Shown piece after piece: positions 9,790-19,605 of a stretch of DNA of 64,000 bases. This stretch comes from an uncultured Caldisericota bacterium (GTDB lineage Bacteria > Caldisericota > Caldisericia > Cryosericales > Cryosericaceae): the NCBI GenBank assembly GCA_903871855.1, contig CAIQIK010000016.1:1-64000 (forward strand), given 5' to 3'. Under the pieces are notes generated by a model. It saw only the letters and a program-made list of their open reading frames with translations, searched no databases and was not told the origin of the DNA. The position numbers and the translations under genes were made by a program. Each line of letters begins with the position of its first letter. Position 1 is the stretch's first letter.

Positions 9790-10574
9790 ACGTCTGCAAC
9801 CTCAACTGCGCTGACATAGTCACCAAGAAAGAGGCGGGCCTTGTCGAGAAAGTCGCCGGGGTCGCCTGTTGTGAAGAACCTGTCCTGGTGTCCAGCCCCG
9901 GTGGTCAACCGGCACTTCTCGAGCACCAGCCCTGCCTCGTATGCCAGTTCCTTGCTTGGGTCGACAATCTTGACGGCCGGTCCAAGGATGCCTTCCATGA
10001 GGCTATTGAGGAAGGGGAAGTGGGTGCAACCCAGAACAAGCGTGTCTGCTCCAAACTCCTGCACCGGCTTCAAAACGTCTGCGGCATAATCAGCCACATC
10101 CTGACCCTCGATGCTCCCAGCTTCCACAAGATTCACGAGTTCCTGCGACTGGAGTTCTATCATCTCGACCGTCGGATCCAGCAGGCCCATGGCCCTGAGA
10201 TAGCCGTGGCTCCGTGCCGTCCCGGGGGTCGACAGTACTGCGACTCTGCCGTTGCGGGTCGCCAGCTGTGCGCTCTTGACGCCAGCAGAAATCATCCCCA
10301 GAACCGGGACGTCCACGCGATGCTGGATATCTGGAAAAACGGCGCTGGACGCCGTGTTGCAAGCCACGACAACCATCCGGGCTCCGTGAGCCTCAAGGAA
10401 CTCGACGAGGGCCGTGGCTCTGCTGATTACCTGCTCTCTTGGCTTCGTTCCATACGGAAAAAAGCGGGAATCGGCGATGTACATGATAGCCTCTCGTGGC
10501 AATCGATTCTTCAGCTCCCGGACAACCGCCAGTCCTCCGACTCCTGAGTCGAACACCCCTACATAGGATTCCAC
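9786..10574 (-). CDS. murI: Glutamate racemase
   Basis: GVFDSGVGGLAVVRE, VACNTAS, LGCTHFP motifs. Confidence 0.95.
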   Translation of the reverse strand: MESYVGVFDSGVGGLAVVRELKNRLPREAIMYIADSRFFPYGTKPREQVISRATALVEFLEAHGARMVVVACNTASSAVFPDIQHRVDVPVLGMISAGVKSAQLATRNGRVAVLSTPGTARSHGYLRAMGLLDPTVEMIELQSQELVNLVEAGSIEGQDVADYAADVLKPVQEFGADTLVLGCTHFPFLNSLMEGILGPAVKIVDPSKELAYEAGLVLEKCRLTTGAGHQDRFFTTGDPGDFLDKARLFLGDYVSAVEVADV

Positions 10575-10583
10575 CGGGCCTCT

Positions 10584-13262
10584 CTACTTGCCGAAGTACT
10601 CGACAATGGCGTCTGCGATCGCGCCTGCTATCTTCTGCTGGAATGAGTCCTCGCGCAGAAGATGCTCCTCTTCACTGTTGCTGATAAACGCACACTCCAC
10701 AAGGGCAGCCGGCATGGTATCGATGTGGGACACGAGATACAGCGAAGTCTTCTGCGTCCCTCGATCTGTTAATCTCAGGGCCGAAACGAGATGCTTCTGG
10801 ACAAGCGAGGCAAAGACCTTCGATCGATCAAACCAGTAGTGAACTTCGGTGCCTCCAATTGATGGTCCCGCATCCGTGGCGTTCTGGTGAATCGAGAGGA
10901 AGAGATCCGCTCCGGAGCTGTTGGCTATCTGCGCCCGCCTGGTGAGGTCAGGATTGTCTTTTGACGTATCATCCGACCGCGTCATGATGACACGGGCGCC
11001 ATCGGCTTCGAGCAGTGCCTTTACCTTGAGTGCGATCAACAGGTTGACTGACGATTCCTTCGTCCCGGAAGGGCCTATGGCCCCGACGTCCAAATAGCCT
11101 GTCGATGACATGTAGCCGTGGCCGGGATCAAGGACGACTTTCTTCCCTTCGATCTTCCCCTTGATGGCTTCGGAAAGCACAATGACGTAGATACCCGTTC
11201 CGGGGCTCTGCACGTCGGCCGTGGAAGCCGGGGCATGCAGGCGCAACTCCACGATGGGAGGGATATCGTTCAGACGCTGCTTCGTCGACACAGTAGCCCA
11301 TGCCGACAGCGCCTGTGTGCCAGCAATGGCGGTTGCTGAAACCCCTTCCAGCTGGAAGACGCAGTAATCACCATCTGCAGTCTTGGTCACCTTCAGGTCA
11401 CAGGCAGACGTGATTGTGATGCTCCCTGTCGTGCTCTCAGAAGTGCCTGTAACGGCAATAGACGAGATGATCGGGTCAAGATACACCCTCAAAGCGTCTC
11501 CCGTTGCTTCAAGTCCAAACACGTGTGCCACAGTCGCCACAGGAACATAGAGCAGGCCGCTCAGGATCCTTGGCGCAACTACCATCTCTTCACTCCAGTG
11601 GTTGCTACCCTGAGCAATCTTGAGAGTGCGCAGCCCGTCCTTCAGTACGTACTGCCGATCTCCAAGTGTCAAGCTCGTCTGCTGGTTGGCTGCGTCCCAG
11701 GACAGCAATATCCCATAGACATTGGCCACGTCGACGAGCGGCACGAATGTGGACCCCTCCGCGAAAAACGTCTCTTCGCTACCGGACAGAAGTTCGCCAC
11801 GAAGAAACACGGCCTTCGACGGCACGGCCGATCCGGGCGCACTCACTACCAGCTGCACCGTCGACGTGTCGGTCGATTGCTTCAAGCCAACGTCGGACTC
11901 GACAAGGTAGACGACAATACTGGAAACGAAACCGGCCGAGCTCGCCTGTACCTTCACCGCTGACACCTGCTTTGTCGGCACACCCGCAATGCCAGCCTGA
12001 GCAGACTGTACCAGCCTTGGCAATGAGACCTCGACACGTTCAGGATTGTGTCCCCGGACAACCGACAGCCCACTCTTGTCTCCGTCGATGTGCATCGTAA
12101 CGCCAGTCCAGCCGTTTGAGGATACCAGCTCGATGCCGGTCAGACTGCAGACGGCACCTCCAGGGCCGGTTCCACCAACTACCGTACCGTCAGACATCGC
12201 TAGCCAATCTTCAGATGAAGCATCAGAGGACAATTCAAGAAACATCTGCTTGCCGTCTGTAGCGACACCGACAATGGCCATACCCTTGGTAGCAGGCGAC
12301 CCTTCAGTCTCTGCAACGAACGGTGATGTTTCCAATCGCGCTAATGAATCCACAGAAGCAAGGCTCTTCCCTACTGTTGCAGTAACGAGACTGCTTGGCA
12401 TTTTCTCCCAGGAGTCGAGCAGGGGGGCGTAGATCCATCCCGTTTTCTCCGCAGCAGTCACACGGCACCAAGTCTCCTTCTGTTCGTTCATGGAGTAGCC
12501 GGTGATCAGAACGCCCGTCCCGGAAGGCAGGACGCCAAGGCGGTCGTACGCAACTGAAGGTCCACTGCGAAGGTTCGATGCGTCCACCGTCTTCGTCGGG
12601 AGCGGAAGCTTCGGCTTCCAGAGACCTAGAAGGGACGACGCCGTGAACGTCGCTGGAGTAGATGAAGGAGCCGGAATTGTCTCCACTTTCACGACCCACG
12701 ACGCGACGTAGCCGCTAGTCTGTTTGATCTTGAGGGACGAACAGTCCACCTTGTACCAGATCTTTCCACCCGCGTCTTTGGACTCTGACAGGATGCGCAA
12801 GGATGTACGTGACTTCATTGTCGTCAGGCGCGCGAAGGCCGTCCCCGCACCACTTCGCAGTGAAGTGTCATCTTCCACGACGATAGCGTACCGAGTGGAA
12901 GAAGACTGCACAGATGCGGTCGGTTCCGCTGTTGCAGGCACCGATTTCGAGGCCGCTGGGCTGGCCGGCGACGTGGTGGCCGGAACGTAGGTCACGAGCC
13001 AGCTTGCCACGAATCCGAACGAGGCGCCCACCTGTATCTTGTACCATGTCCGCCCCGAAGCATCTTTAGAAGAGCCGGAAGCCTCAAATCTTTCTCCCTT
13101 GTGTCCGACGCGAATCACGCTGAACGTTGTACCGGCTCCAGACCGGATGTTCGCCTCGTCCAGGATCGTCACGGCTGCTGCCGTGTCACCCCGCACCGTT
13201 CCGGCAATGGCGCCGAGGAGAAGAGCGAGAACGATGAACACAACAATCATCTTCTTGCTCAA
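10584..13262 (-). CDS. Multidomain N-acetylmuramoyl-L-alanine amidase (three SH3b-like repeats, AMIN-like region, copper-amine-oxidase-like domain, Amidase_3)
   Basis: Signal peptide; repeated N-L/I-RSGxGT...W-Y-K SH3 motifs; C-terminal VVLDPGHGY...ESSVNLLIALKVK...SLHQNA-like catalytic region. Confidence 0.85.
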   Translation of the reverse strand: MSKKMIVVFIVLALLLGAIAGTVRGDTAAAVTILDEANIRSGAGTTFSVIRVGHKGERFEASGSSKDASGRTWYKIQVGASFGFVASWLVTYVPATTSPASPAASKSVPATAEPTASVQSSSTRYAIVVEDDTSLRSGAGTAFARLTTMKSRTSLRILSESKDAGGKIWYKVDCSSLKIKQTSGYVASWVVKVETIPAPSSTPATFTASSLLGLWKPKLPLPTKTVDASNLRSGPSVAYDRLGVLPSGTGVLITGYSMNEQKETWCRVTAAEKTGWIYAPLLDSWEKMPSSLVTATVGKSLASVDSLARLETSPFVAETEGSPATKGMAIVGVATDGKQMFLELSSDASSEDWLAMSDGTVVGGTGPGGAVCSLTGIELVSSNGWTGVTMHIDGDKSGLSVVRGHNPERVEVSLPRLVQSAQAGIAGVPTKQVSAVKVQASSAGFVSSIVVYLVESDVGLKQSTDTSTVQLVVSAPGSAVPSKAVFLRGELLSGSEETFFAEGSTFVPLVDVANVYGILLSWDAANQQTSLTLGDRQYVLKDGLRTLKIAQGSNHWSEEMVVAPRILSGLLYVPVATVAHVFGLEATGDALRVYLDPIISSIAVTGTSESTTGSITITSACDLKVTKTADGDYCVFQLEGVSATAIAGTQALSAWATVSTKQRLNDIPPIVELRLHAPASTADVQSPGTGIYVIVLSEAIKGKIEGKKVVLDPGHGYMSSTGYLDVGAIGPSGTKESSVNLLIALKVKALLEADGARVIMTRSDDTSKDNPDLTRRAQIANSSGADLFLSIHQNATDAGPSIGGTEVHYWFDRSKVFASLVQKHLVSALRLTDRGTQKTSLYLVSHIDTMPAALVECAFISNSEEEHLLREDSFQQKIAGAIADAIVEYFGK

Positions 13263-13711
13263 CGCACGTACCTCCTTATCTCGCGCTCCACTCGTCGTCT
13301 CTCAGAAGTCTCACGAGACCCCTTCGTTGCCAGAAATTTGCCGACAGCCAAGTCGACCTTAATGTACCCGCCCTCCGAAAAAGAGAGCGACGCTGGTACG
13401 ACCGTGAGGCCCTGCTGACTGATCAGAGATGCAATCCTGATAAGCTCGCGCCGGTGGAGAAGGAGTCTTCTGCGCCGTTTGAGCTCCTCGTCGGTTGTGT
13501 GCGCAAAAGCGTAGGGACCTACGGACATCTGTACGAGGTAAAGCTCACGACCGTAGAACCGGCAGTACGAGTCTCCAAAAGCGAATGTCCGCGAACGCAC
13601 GGCCTTTACTTCCCAACCACACAGCTCTATGCCCGCCTCCAAGCGCTCGAACGTCTTGAAGTTGTGCTGGATCCGTTTGTTGGCGACGATTACTCCGGGT
13701 TTGTTGCCCAT
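13259..13711 (-). CDS. smpB: SsrA-binding protein SmpB
   Basis: ANKRIQHNFKTFERLEAGIELCGWEVKAVR...DSYCRF...RRRRLLLHRREL. Confidence 0.95.
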   Translation of the reverse strand: MGNKPGVIVANKRIQHNFKTFERLEAGIELCGWEVKAVRSRTFAFGDSYCRFYGRELYLVQMSVGPYAFAHTTDEELKRRRRLLLHRRELIRIASLISQQGLTVVPASLSFSEGGYIKVDLAVGKFLATKGSRETSERRRVEREIRRYVR

Positions 13712-13713
13712 GT

Positions 13714-14424
13714 TTACCGCGCAAGCACTCCAAGTACAGAGATGAAGTCCTGAGGAAGTGGCGCGATGACCCGCACCTGGACTCCCGAACTCGGCGTAAC
13801 AAACGAGAGTGCAAATGCATGAAGCATCTGCCGCTCAATAACGACGTTGCGCTGTGTCCTGTATCCATAAGTATAGTCTCCGAGTATCGGATGTCCAATA
13901 TAGGAGCAGTGAACGCGGATTTGATGCGTCCTCCCTGTTTCGATTCGTATCCGAAGGAGAGATGCCTGACTGCCAAAATGCTGGATGACCTCGAAGTCAG
14001 TCATGGAAGGTCGACCTGAGCTATCGGCCTGCCGAAGAAGAAGCCCTCTGGAATGAGTTGCTCCAATAGGCACGTCGATTCGGCCACTCCTCTCCGCGAA
14101 TGTCCCCCAGACCAGAGCAAGATACTGCTTCTGTGCGTCGTGGTTGCTCAACTGTCGCTTGAAGCAGCTCCACCCGGCCTGAGAACGGGCCAGGATCATC
14201 GCACCGCTCGTGTCCTTGTCAAGCCGATGAACGACTCCCGGCAACTCGACACCCTCTCCGTTATACAGCGTAACTCCACTTGCCAAGGCCACTTCGGTCA
14301 GCGTCCCAGCCGCCCTCCCCGGTGCAGTAAAAACAGGCAGTCCAGCCGGCTTGTTCACCGCAATGATATCGTCATCGATATACAGAACCGGCACGACGAC
14401 CGGTCCCAGTCTCAGCTCATGCAT
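13714..14424 (-). CDS. RluA-family pseudouridine synthase
   Basis: VVHRLDKDTSGAMILA and TGRTHQIRVH motifs; start MHELRL at 14424 rather than ORF-track 14475. Confidence 0.92.
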   Translation of the reverse strand: MHELRLGPVVVPVLYIDDDIIAVNKPAGLPVFTAPGRAAGTLTEVALASGVTLYNGEGVELPGVVHRLDKDTSGAMILARSQAGWSCFKRQLSNHDAQKQYLALVWGTFAERSGRIDVPIGATHSRGLLLRQADSSGRPSMTDFEVIQHFGSQASLLRIRIETGRTHQIRVHCSYIGHPILGDYTYGYRTQRNVVIERQMLHAFALSFVTPSSGVQVRVIAPLPQDFISVLGVLAR

Positions 14425-14878
14425 GAAAGCCCCAGCGGTTGGGAAAGAGAAGTGCAAGGCCACACAGTATTGCACCAGTAGTCACGAGACAGTCGGCCAC
14501 GTTGAATACGGACCAGCCACGCACCCACAAGAAATCGGTTACTTGCCCGGCCACGACACGGTCGATGAAATTGCCTGCGAACCCGGCAAAAACCAGAAGG
14601 AAACCATGAGCCAGTCCTCGATCTCCACGATACAATGCTGCGACGGCTGCGACGCAGACGCCGATGCCCAGCACTGCATTCACCGGTACAACCCACTGCC
14701 ACCCTCCAAAGAGCCCGAATGCGACTCCCTTGTTCATCGTCAGGACAAGCCCCGCTGGGCCTGCCATGACGGCATGTTGAACGAGGAACCGCCTTGCCAT
14801 CCATTTCGTGCCCTGATCTACAAGGATCATCACAGTAACAAGGATCCCCCAGCGGACAAGATCACTCGGTTTGTTCAT
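14417..14878 (-). CDS. lspA: Lipoprotein signal peptidase (signal peptidase II)
   Basis: DQGTKWMARR, NKGVAFGLF, GNFIDRVVAGQVTDF..FNVADCLVTTG motifs. Confidence 0.93.
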   Translation of the reverse strand: MNKPSDLVRWGILVTVMILVDQGTKWMARRFLVQHAVMAGPAGLVLTMNKGVAFGLFGGWQWVVPVNAVLGIGVCVAAVAALYRGDRGLAHGFLLVFAGFAGNFIDRVVAGQVTDFLWVRGWSVFNVADCLVTTGAILCGLALLFPNRWGFHA

Positions 14879-15120
14879 CGTGTTCCTTTAGCCATCGCAG
14901 TGCCTTCCGTATCGACTTCCACGGTCTTGCTCCTCGAAGCGTATCCACTTAGGATGCGAACCGCAGAGCGAGCTACGCCAAAGTGACGACTGAGAATCTG
15001 CAGGAGCTCCTCATTTGCCTTGCCTTCTGCAGGTCTGGCATGCACGTGGACACGCCAGGGATCTCCTGTTTCCACGTCTGATCTGCTGCTGCCCGGGATT
15101 ACGCGTACGTTGATCCGCAT
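14875..15120 (-). CDS. DUF167/YggU family protein
   Basis: VRVIPGSSRSDVE...VHVHARPAEGKANEELLQILSRHF...GYASRSKTVEV. Confidence 0.85.
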   Translation of the reverse strand: MRINVRVIPGSSRSDVETGDPWRVHVHARPAEGKANEELLQILSRHFGVARSAVRILSGYASRSKTVEVDTEGTAMAKGTR

Positions 15121-15141
15121 AACGTCTCCTATTCAACGCAA

Positions 15142-15181
15142 CTGGGCCGTCCATCCCAACAATCAGGGACAGGCGGCCCAG
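15142..15181 (-). terminator. Large inverted repeat downstream of the dppF-like gene (CTGGGCCG...CGGCCCAG with paired interior)
   Basis: 8-bp perfect outer arms plus about 7 further pairs; no strong U-tract. Confidence 0.5.
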
Positions 15182-15203
15182 CACGTCTGTGCGTCTGTCG
15201 CCC

Positions 15204-16184
15204 TTACTTCTTCGTCAGCAGGTGACAAGCCACTGTGTGCCCCGGAGCAACCTCAATGACAAGAGGCTCCTGCTCTTTGCAGATGGGCATCGCGTAGGGA
15301 CACCGCGTGCGGAAGTGGCAGCCGGACGGGGGGTTCACCGGTGAAGGGATATCTCCCTGAAGGATAATCCGCTCCCGCTTGACCTCGGGATCTGGCACCG
15401 GCACTGCCGACAGAAGAGCCTGCGTGTACGGATGAAGCGGATGGTCGAACAGTTCATCATTCTCTGCAGTCTCGACGATCTTGCCAAGGTACATGACCGC
15501 AACGCGGTCAGACATGTGGCGCACGACGGCAAGGTCGTGAGCAATGAAAAGATAGGTCAGGTTCAGCCTTTGCTGCAGCTCCTGCAACAAGTTGATGATC
15601 TGCGACTGAATCGACACATCCAGGGCCGAGATGGGCTCATCGAGGACAAGCAGTTCTGGATTGATAATAAGCGCGCGGGCAACCCCGATACGCTGACGCT
15701 GACCACCGGAGAACTCATGAGGATAGCGCTTTTCGTATTCAGAACGCAGGCCCACAGTCTCCATCATGGTGGCCACGGCCTGTTTGCGCTCCTTGCGGGT
15801 ACCAATGCCGTGCACATCCAGAGGTTCCTGGATGATATCGCCCACCGGCATCCGTGGGTTGAGTGAACCATACGGGTCCTGAAACATGATCTGCATGTTC
15901 CGACGGAGAGGCCGCATCTGGTTTGGAGTAAGTTTGGTGATGTCTTTCCCTTTGTAGATGATCTTCCCGCTGGTAGGCTGCAACAGCTTCAGTAAGGTGC
16001 GCCCGGCGGTCGTCTTGCCCGATCCGGATTCTCCCACCAAGCTCAGAGTCTCGCCCTGATTGATGAAGAAACTCACCTCGTCCACAGCCTTGACTGAAGC
16101 CACGGTCGTAGAGAAGACTCCTCCCTTGATAGGGAACCACTTCTTGAGTTTCTGGACTTCTACGAGTCTGGTTGCCATAGTCAT
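15204..16184 (-). CDS. Oligopeptide/dipeptide ABC transporter ATP-binding protein (DppF/OppF type)
   Basis: GESGSGKTTAGRTLL, LSGGQ-like FSGGQRQRIGVARAL, Opp C-terminal CHFRTRCPYAMPIC; start MTMATRLVE at 16184, the upstream part of the ORF is spurious. Confidence 0.93.
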   Translation of the reverse strand: MTMATRLVEVQKLKKWFPIKGGVFSTTVASVKAVDEVSFFINQGETLSLVGESGSGKTTAGRTLLKLLQPTSGKIIYKGKDITKLTPNQMRPLRRNMQIMFQDPYGSLNPRMPVGDIIQEPLDVHGIGTRKERKQAVATMMETVGLRSEYEKRYPHEFSGGQRQRIGVARALIINPELLVLDEPISALDVSIQSQIINLLQELQQRLNLTYLFIAHDLAVVRHMSDRVAVMYLGKIVETAENDELFDHPLHPYTQALLSAVPVPDPEVKRERIILQGDIPSPVNPPSGCHFRTRCPYAMPICKEQEPLVIEVAPGHTVACHLLTKK

Positions 16185-16197
16185 TTCTCCTCTCTGC

Positions 16198-17184
16198 CTA
16201 TGACTCGATGGGATGGAAGCAGCGTACCAGGTGACCGGGGGTAAGCTCAAGAATCTCCGGCTCTTCCTCTCTGCACTTCTCCGTAGCGAATGGGCAGCGC
16301 GGGTTGAAACGGCAGCCCTTGGGCATATGGTACGGGGAGGGGACCATGCCCTCGATAGCGGGCAACGGTTCGTTGGTCTTCTTCTCCGTGAATTTCGGGA
16401 TGGACTGCAGCAGACCGTACGTGTACGGATGCCGCGGAGACTTGAAGATCTCCTTGGCAGAGGCGTTCTCAACAATCTTGCCGGCATAGGCGATGGCGAT
16501 GGTCTCTGCCATTTCGGCAACGACGGCAAGGTTATGCGTAATAATGAGGATGGCCATACCCAGCTTCTTCTGGAGTCCGCGCATCAGGTCAAGGATCTGT
16601 GCCTGGATCGTGACATCGAGTGCCGTCGTGGCTTCATCAGAGATCAGGAGATCGGGGTTCGAGGACAGTGCCATAGCTATCATGACCCTCTGGCGCATGC
16701 CGCCGCTCATCTCATGAGGGTACTGGCTGAAGCGCCGCTCGGGCTCGGGGATTCCCACGAGGCGAATCATCTCGATGGTACGCTTCTTCGCCTCAGCAGC
16801 ATCGATCTTCTGATGCAGGGTAATAGCTTCACTGATCTGATCCCCAATCGTGTAGACAGGATTGAGAGATGTCATGGGTTCCTGGAAAATCATGGAGATT
16901 TTGTCCCCGCGTATCACGCGCATGTCTTCTTCATTCTTTTTGAGAAGGTCTTCCCCATGAAAGAAAATCTCACCTCCGATGATCTTGCCAGGAGGATTGG
17001 GAATGAGACGAATGATCGAGAGGGCAGTAACGGATTTTCCGCAACCAGACTCACCCACCAGGCCCACAACTTCTCCCCGGTGAATAGTCAGATCAATACC
17101 ATCCACAGCCGGAACAACACCATCCTCCGTGTAGAAGAACGTGCGTAGATTCTTGATATCAACAAGTACTTCTCGGTTGTCCAC
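16198..17184 (-). CDS. Oligopeptide/dipeptide ABC transporter ATP-binding protein (DppD/OppD type)
   Basis: GESGCGKSVTALS, MSGGMRQRVMIAMAL, C-terminal CRFNPRCPFATEKC. Confidence 0.94.
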   Translation of the reverse strand: MDNREVLVDIKNLRTFFYTEDGVVPAVDGIDLTIHRGEVVGLVGESGCGKSVTALSIIRLIPNPPGKIIGGEIFFHGEDLLKKNEEDMRVIRGDKISMIFQEPMTSLNPVYTIGDQISEAITLHQKIDAAEAKKRTIEMIRLVGIPEPERRFSQYPHEMSGGMRQRVMIAMALSSNPDLLISDEATTALDVTIQAQILDLMRGLQKKLGMAILIITHNLAVVAEMAETIAIAYAGKIVENASAKEIFKSPRHPYTYGLLQSIPKFTEKKTNEPLPAIEGMVPSPYHMPKGCRFNPRCPFATEKCREEEPEILELTPGHLVRCFHPIES

Positions 17185-17194
17185 GAAGCCCCCC

Positions 17195-18097
17195 TTACAG
17201 TTTCAATTTCGGGTCGATGGCATCGCGAAGTCCATCGCCGAAGAAGTTGAATCCAAGAACAGTCATGAAGATAGCCAGACCGGGGTAGATGATCAGTCGG
17301 GGCGAATTCCAGATAAACTGCTGGGCGTTCTGCAACATGTTCCCCCAACTGGCGAAGGGAGCCTGAACCCCGAATCCCAGGAAACTGATGGATGCCTCGT
17401 AGATGATGTTTCCACCGATACCGATGGTCGTCGAAACAATAAGGACTGCCAGCGTGTTGGGAAACAGATGTCTCCACATGATACGGTTGGCACTGGCACC
17501 GATTGCACGAGCCGCCTCCACATATTCCTGCTCCTTGAGGGAAAGCACCAGACCTCGGACAAGGCGGGCGTCGACCATCCAGCCGAACACGACGATGACC
17601 AGGATGATCTGCCACACGCCCTTTCCAAAGACGCTCGCCAGAGCTATCAGCAGCGGGAACGTCGGGATAGAGAGCATGGCATCCGTGAACCGCATGAGGA
17701 TGTTGTCCGCCCAGCCGCCGTAGTAGCCTGCGACGAGGCCGACCACTGCGCCCAGAAGCGTGGAAGTGATGGCCGAGGCGAACCCGATGAACAGAGAGAT
17801 GCGCCCTCCAAAAAACATACGGGCAAGCACGTCACGACCATAGTCGTCGGTACCCATGGGGTGTGCACGGGAAGCAGGATTGAAGAGTCCATTCAGCCCC
17901 TCGATCTGAGCATTTGGATCGAGGCGCCAGATGAGGGGGCCAACGAACACGAACAACACGATGAAGATCAGCATGAACACACCGGCCATGGCCAGCTTGT
18001 GACGGGTCAGGCGGTGAAACACCATGCCGACGTAGGTGTAGTCCTCAGAGGACTTCTTTTGGCCTTTCTTCTTGGCTTCGATAGCTTTTTCCGTCAT
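17195..18097 (-). CDS. Peptide ABC transporter permease (DppC/OppC type)
   Basis: HPMGTDDYGRDVLARMFFGGRISLFIGF, EAARAIGASANRIMWRHLFPN. Confidence 0.93.
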   Translation of the reverse strand: MTEKAIEAKKKGQKKSSEDYTYVGMVFHRLTRHKLAMAGVFMLIFIVLFVFVGPLIWRLDPNAQIEGLNGLFNPASRAHPMGTDDYGRDVLARMFFGGRISLFIGFASAITSTLLGAVVGLVAGYYGGWADNILMRFTDAMLSIPTFPLLIALASVFGKGVWQIILVIVVFGWMVDARLVRGLVLSLKEQEYVEAARAIGASANRIMWRHLFPNTLAVLIVSTTIGIGGNIIYEASISFLGFGVQAPFASWGNMLQNAQQFIWNSPRLIIYPGLAIFMTVLGFNFFGDGLRDAIDPKLKL

Positions 18098-18106
18098 GAT
18101 GTCCCC

Positions 18107-19093
18107 CTAGCTGTACTTGATACGCGGGTCAACCCACGCGTACACGATATCTGCCACCAGGTTAAACACGATGACCAACACACTGGAAAGCATAAGACCA
18201 ATCATGGCCGTAGGATAGTCGGCTTTGATTTCAGCCTGGATGATCAGGCTTCCCATCCCTGGAATGTTGAAAATCGTCTCTGTGATGGCTGCGCCGCCGA
18301 CAATGCCAGGCACCGACAATGCTATCAACGTCACGATCGGGATCATTGCGTTGCGCAAGGCATGCTTGTTGATGACGGAACGCTCGGGAACGCCCTTGGC
18401 ACGAGCCGTTCGGATATAGTCCTGGCGAACGACTTCAAGCATAGAGGACCGCATGTAACGAGCATAGTAACCTATTGACAGGAAAGACAGAACGAAGACG
18501 GGCATCACGAGATACTGCGCCCGGTCCCCAAGCTTCACCCAGAACGGAGCCTGCTCCAGCCCCGGCGTGATGATCCCGCCTGCAGGCAGCAGGGGCACCC
18601 CGCTCGGTCGTTTCAGGACGACGCTGAAAAGCATCATCATCATCAGTCCTAACCAGAACGAGGGCATGGACATACCCAGAAAGCTGAAGATCGTGACGAC
18701 GTAGTCCGTCATGGAGTACTGCTTGACAGCAGAGATGATACCGATTGGAAGAGCAATGACAAGAGACACCAGGAGTTCGAGCCCCATAACCCGCATGGTC
18801 ACAGGCAACCTTCTGGCGATTACGTCGCGAGCTGTTGAGCCGGGATAGAGGAGAGAGGGACCCCAATCCCCACGGATGACACCGCTGAACCATTTGAAGA
18901 ACCTCAGGTACCAGGGAAGGTCAAACCCCCAGGCCTTTACGAGGCGCTGGATGTCGGACCTCTTGATTCGCGGGTTCTCGATGAGGGCCGCGAATGGGTT
19001 TGGCACGAGGGAGAAGATACCAAAGGACACGATCATCACGATGAGGATGAGTGGGATCATGCCCAGAACACGCCGGATTATGTAATCTCTCAT
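18107..19093 (-). CDS. Peptide ABC transporter permease (DppB/OppB type)
   Basis: MRDYIIRRVLGMIPLILIVMIVSF, YIRTARAKGVPERSVINKHALRNAMIP. Confidence 0.94.
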   Translation of the reverse strand: MRDYIIRRVLGMIPLILIVMIVSFGIFSLVPNPFAALIENPRIKRSDIQRLVKAWGFDLPWYLRFFKWFSGVIRGDWGPSLLYPGSTARDVIARRLPVTMRVMGLELLVSLVIALPIGIISAVKQYSMTDYVVTIFSFLGMSMPSFWLGLMMMMLFSVVLKRPSGVPLLPAGGIITPGLEQAPFWVKLGDRAQYLVMPVFVLSFLSIGYYARYMRSSMLEVVRQDYIRTARAKGVPERSVINKHALRNAMIPIVTLIALSVPGIVGGAAITETIFNIPGMGSLIIQAEIKADYPTAMIGLMLSSVLVIVFNLVADIVYAWVDPRIKYS

Positions 19094-19214
19094 GTTGGCG
19101 AAGACTCCTTTCGGCAGTCTCCCACACCCTTCTGTGGAGGCGTGGGAGCGAATAAATCGAATCTACGGGTCCTCAGACCCTGTAGTTGCGGGGTCGACAG
19201 ACCTGGAAACCGTA

Positions 19215-19517
19215 TCAAGTTGCACCAATACCAGGACTCAATGTTCCAGTTGTTGTACACTGTGGAGGGAAAAAGGGCGTGGTCCTTGAGATCCTTGTGG
19301 ACCTCGTCGGGATAGACGCATTGCTCAAGGTAGAAGCACAGAAAATCTTTGCCTTATCCGGGTTATACGCATACTTGGCCGCTAATGCATTAATCTCGTG
19401 TGAAGCCCAGAGCAAGGAGGGAGCATCCTTGAGACCAGCAGCACTCGCAGTAGCAACGGAGGCGAGCACCGCAGCCCTGAGGCCAGCTGCCAAGACCAGA
19501 CATAAGACTCTCTTCAC
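19215..19517 (-). pseudogene. Probable remnant of a peptide ABC transporter substrate-binding protein
   Basis: GTG start with SD GGAG, signal peptide, then YAYNPDKAK (SBP_bac_5-like C-terminal motif) followed by apparent frameshift; only about 100 codons where about 500-600 are expected. Confidence 0.5.
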
Positions 19518-19605
19518 GCATACTCCTTCTTAGAATGAATGCAGAACATGCAAAATTCCTTTCGCGTGCTTCCTGGTAAGACACACCTCCCTCCGACATG
19601 GCGAC

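Noticed and set aside
13259-14424. Possible tmRNA (ssrA) near smpB
   Set aside because: No tRNA-Ala-like acceptor/T-arm or tag ORF seen; the flanks are fully occupied by protein genes.
16185-16529. N-terminal extension of the DppF-like ORF (MPSLPKWQRPSPSPMPARL...)
   Set aside because: Overlaps the dppD-like gene in another frame; the real start is MTMATRLVE at 16184.
17141-18478. 445-aa plus-strand ORF rich in His/Asp/Glu
   Set aside because: Antisense shadow of the two peptide permease genes; composition is that expected from reverse-reading membrane-protein codons.
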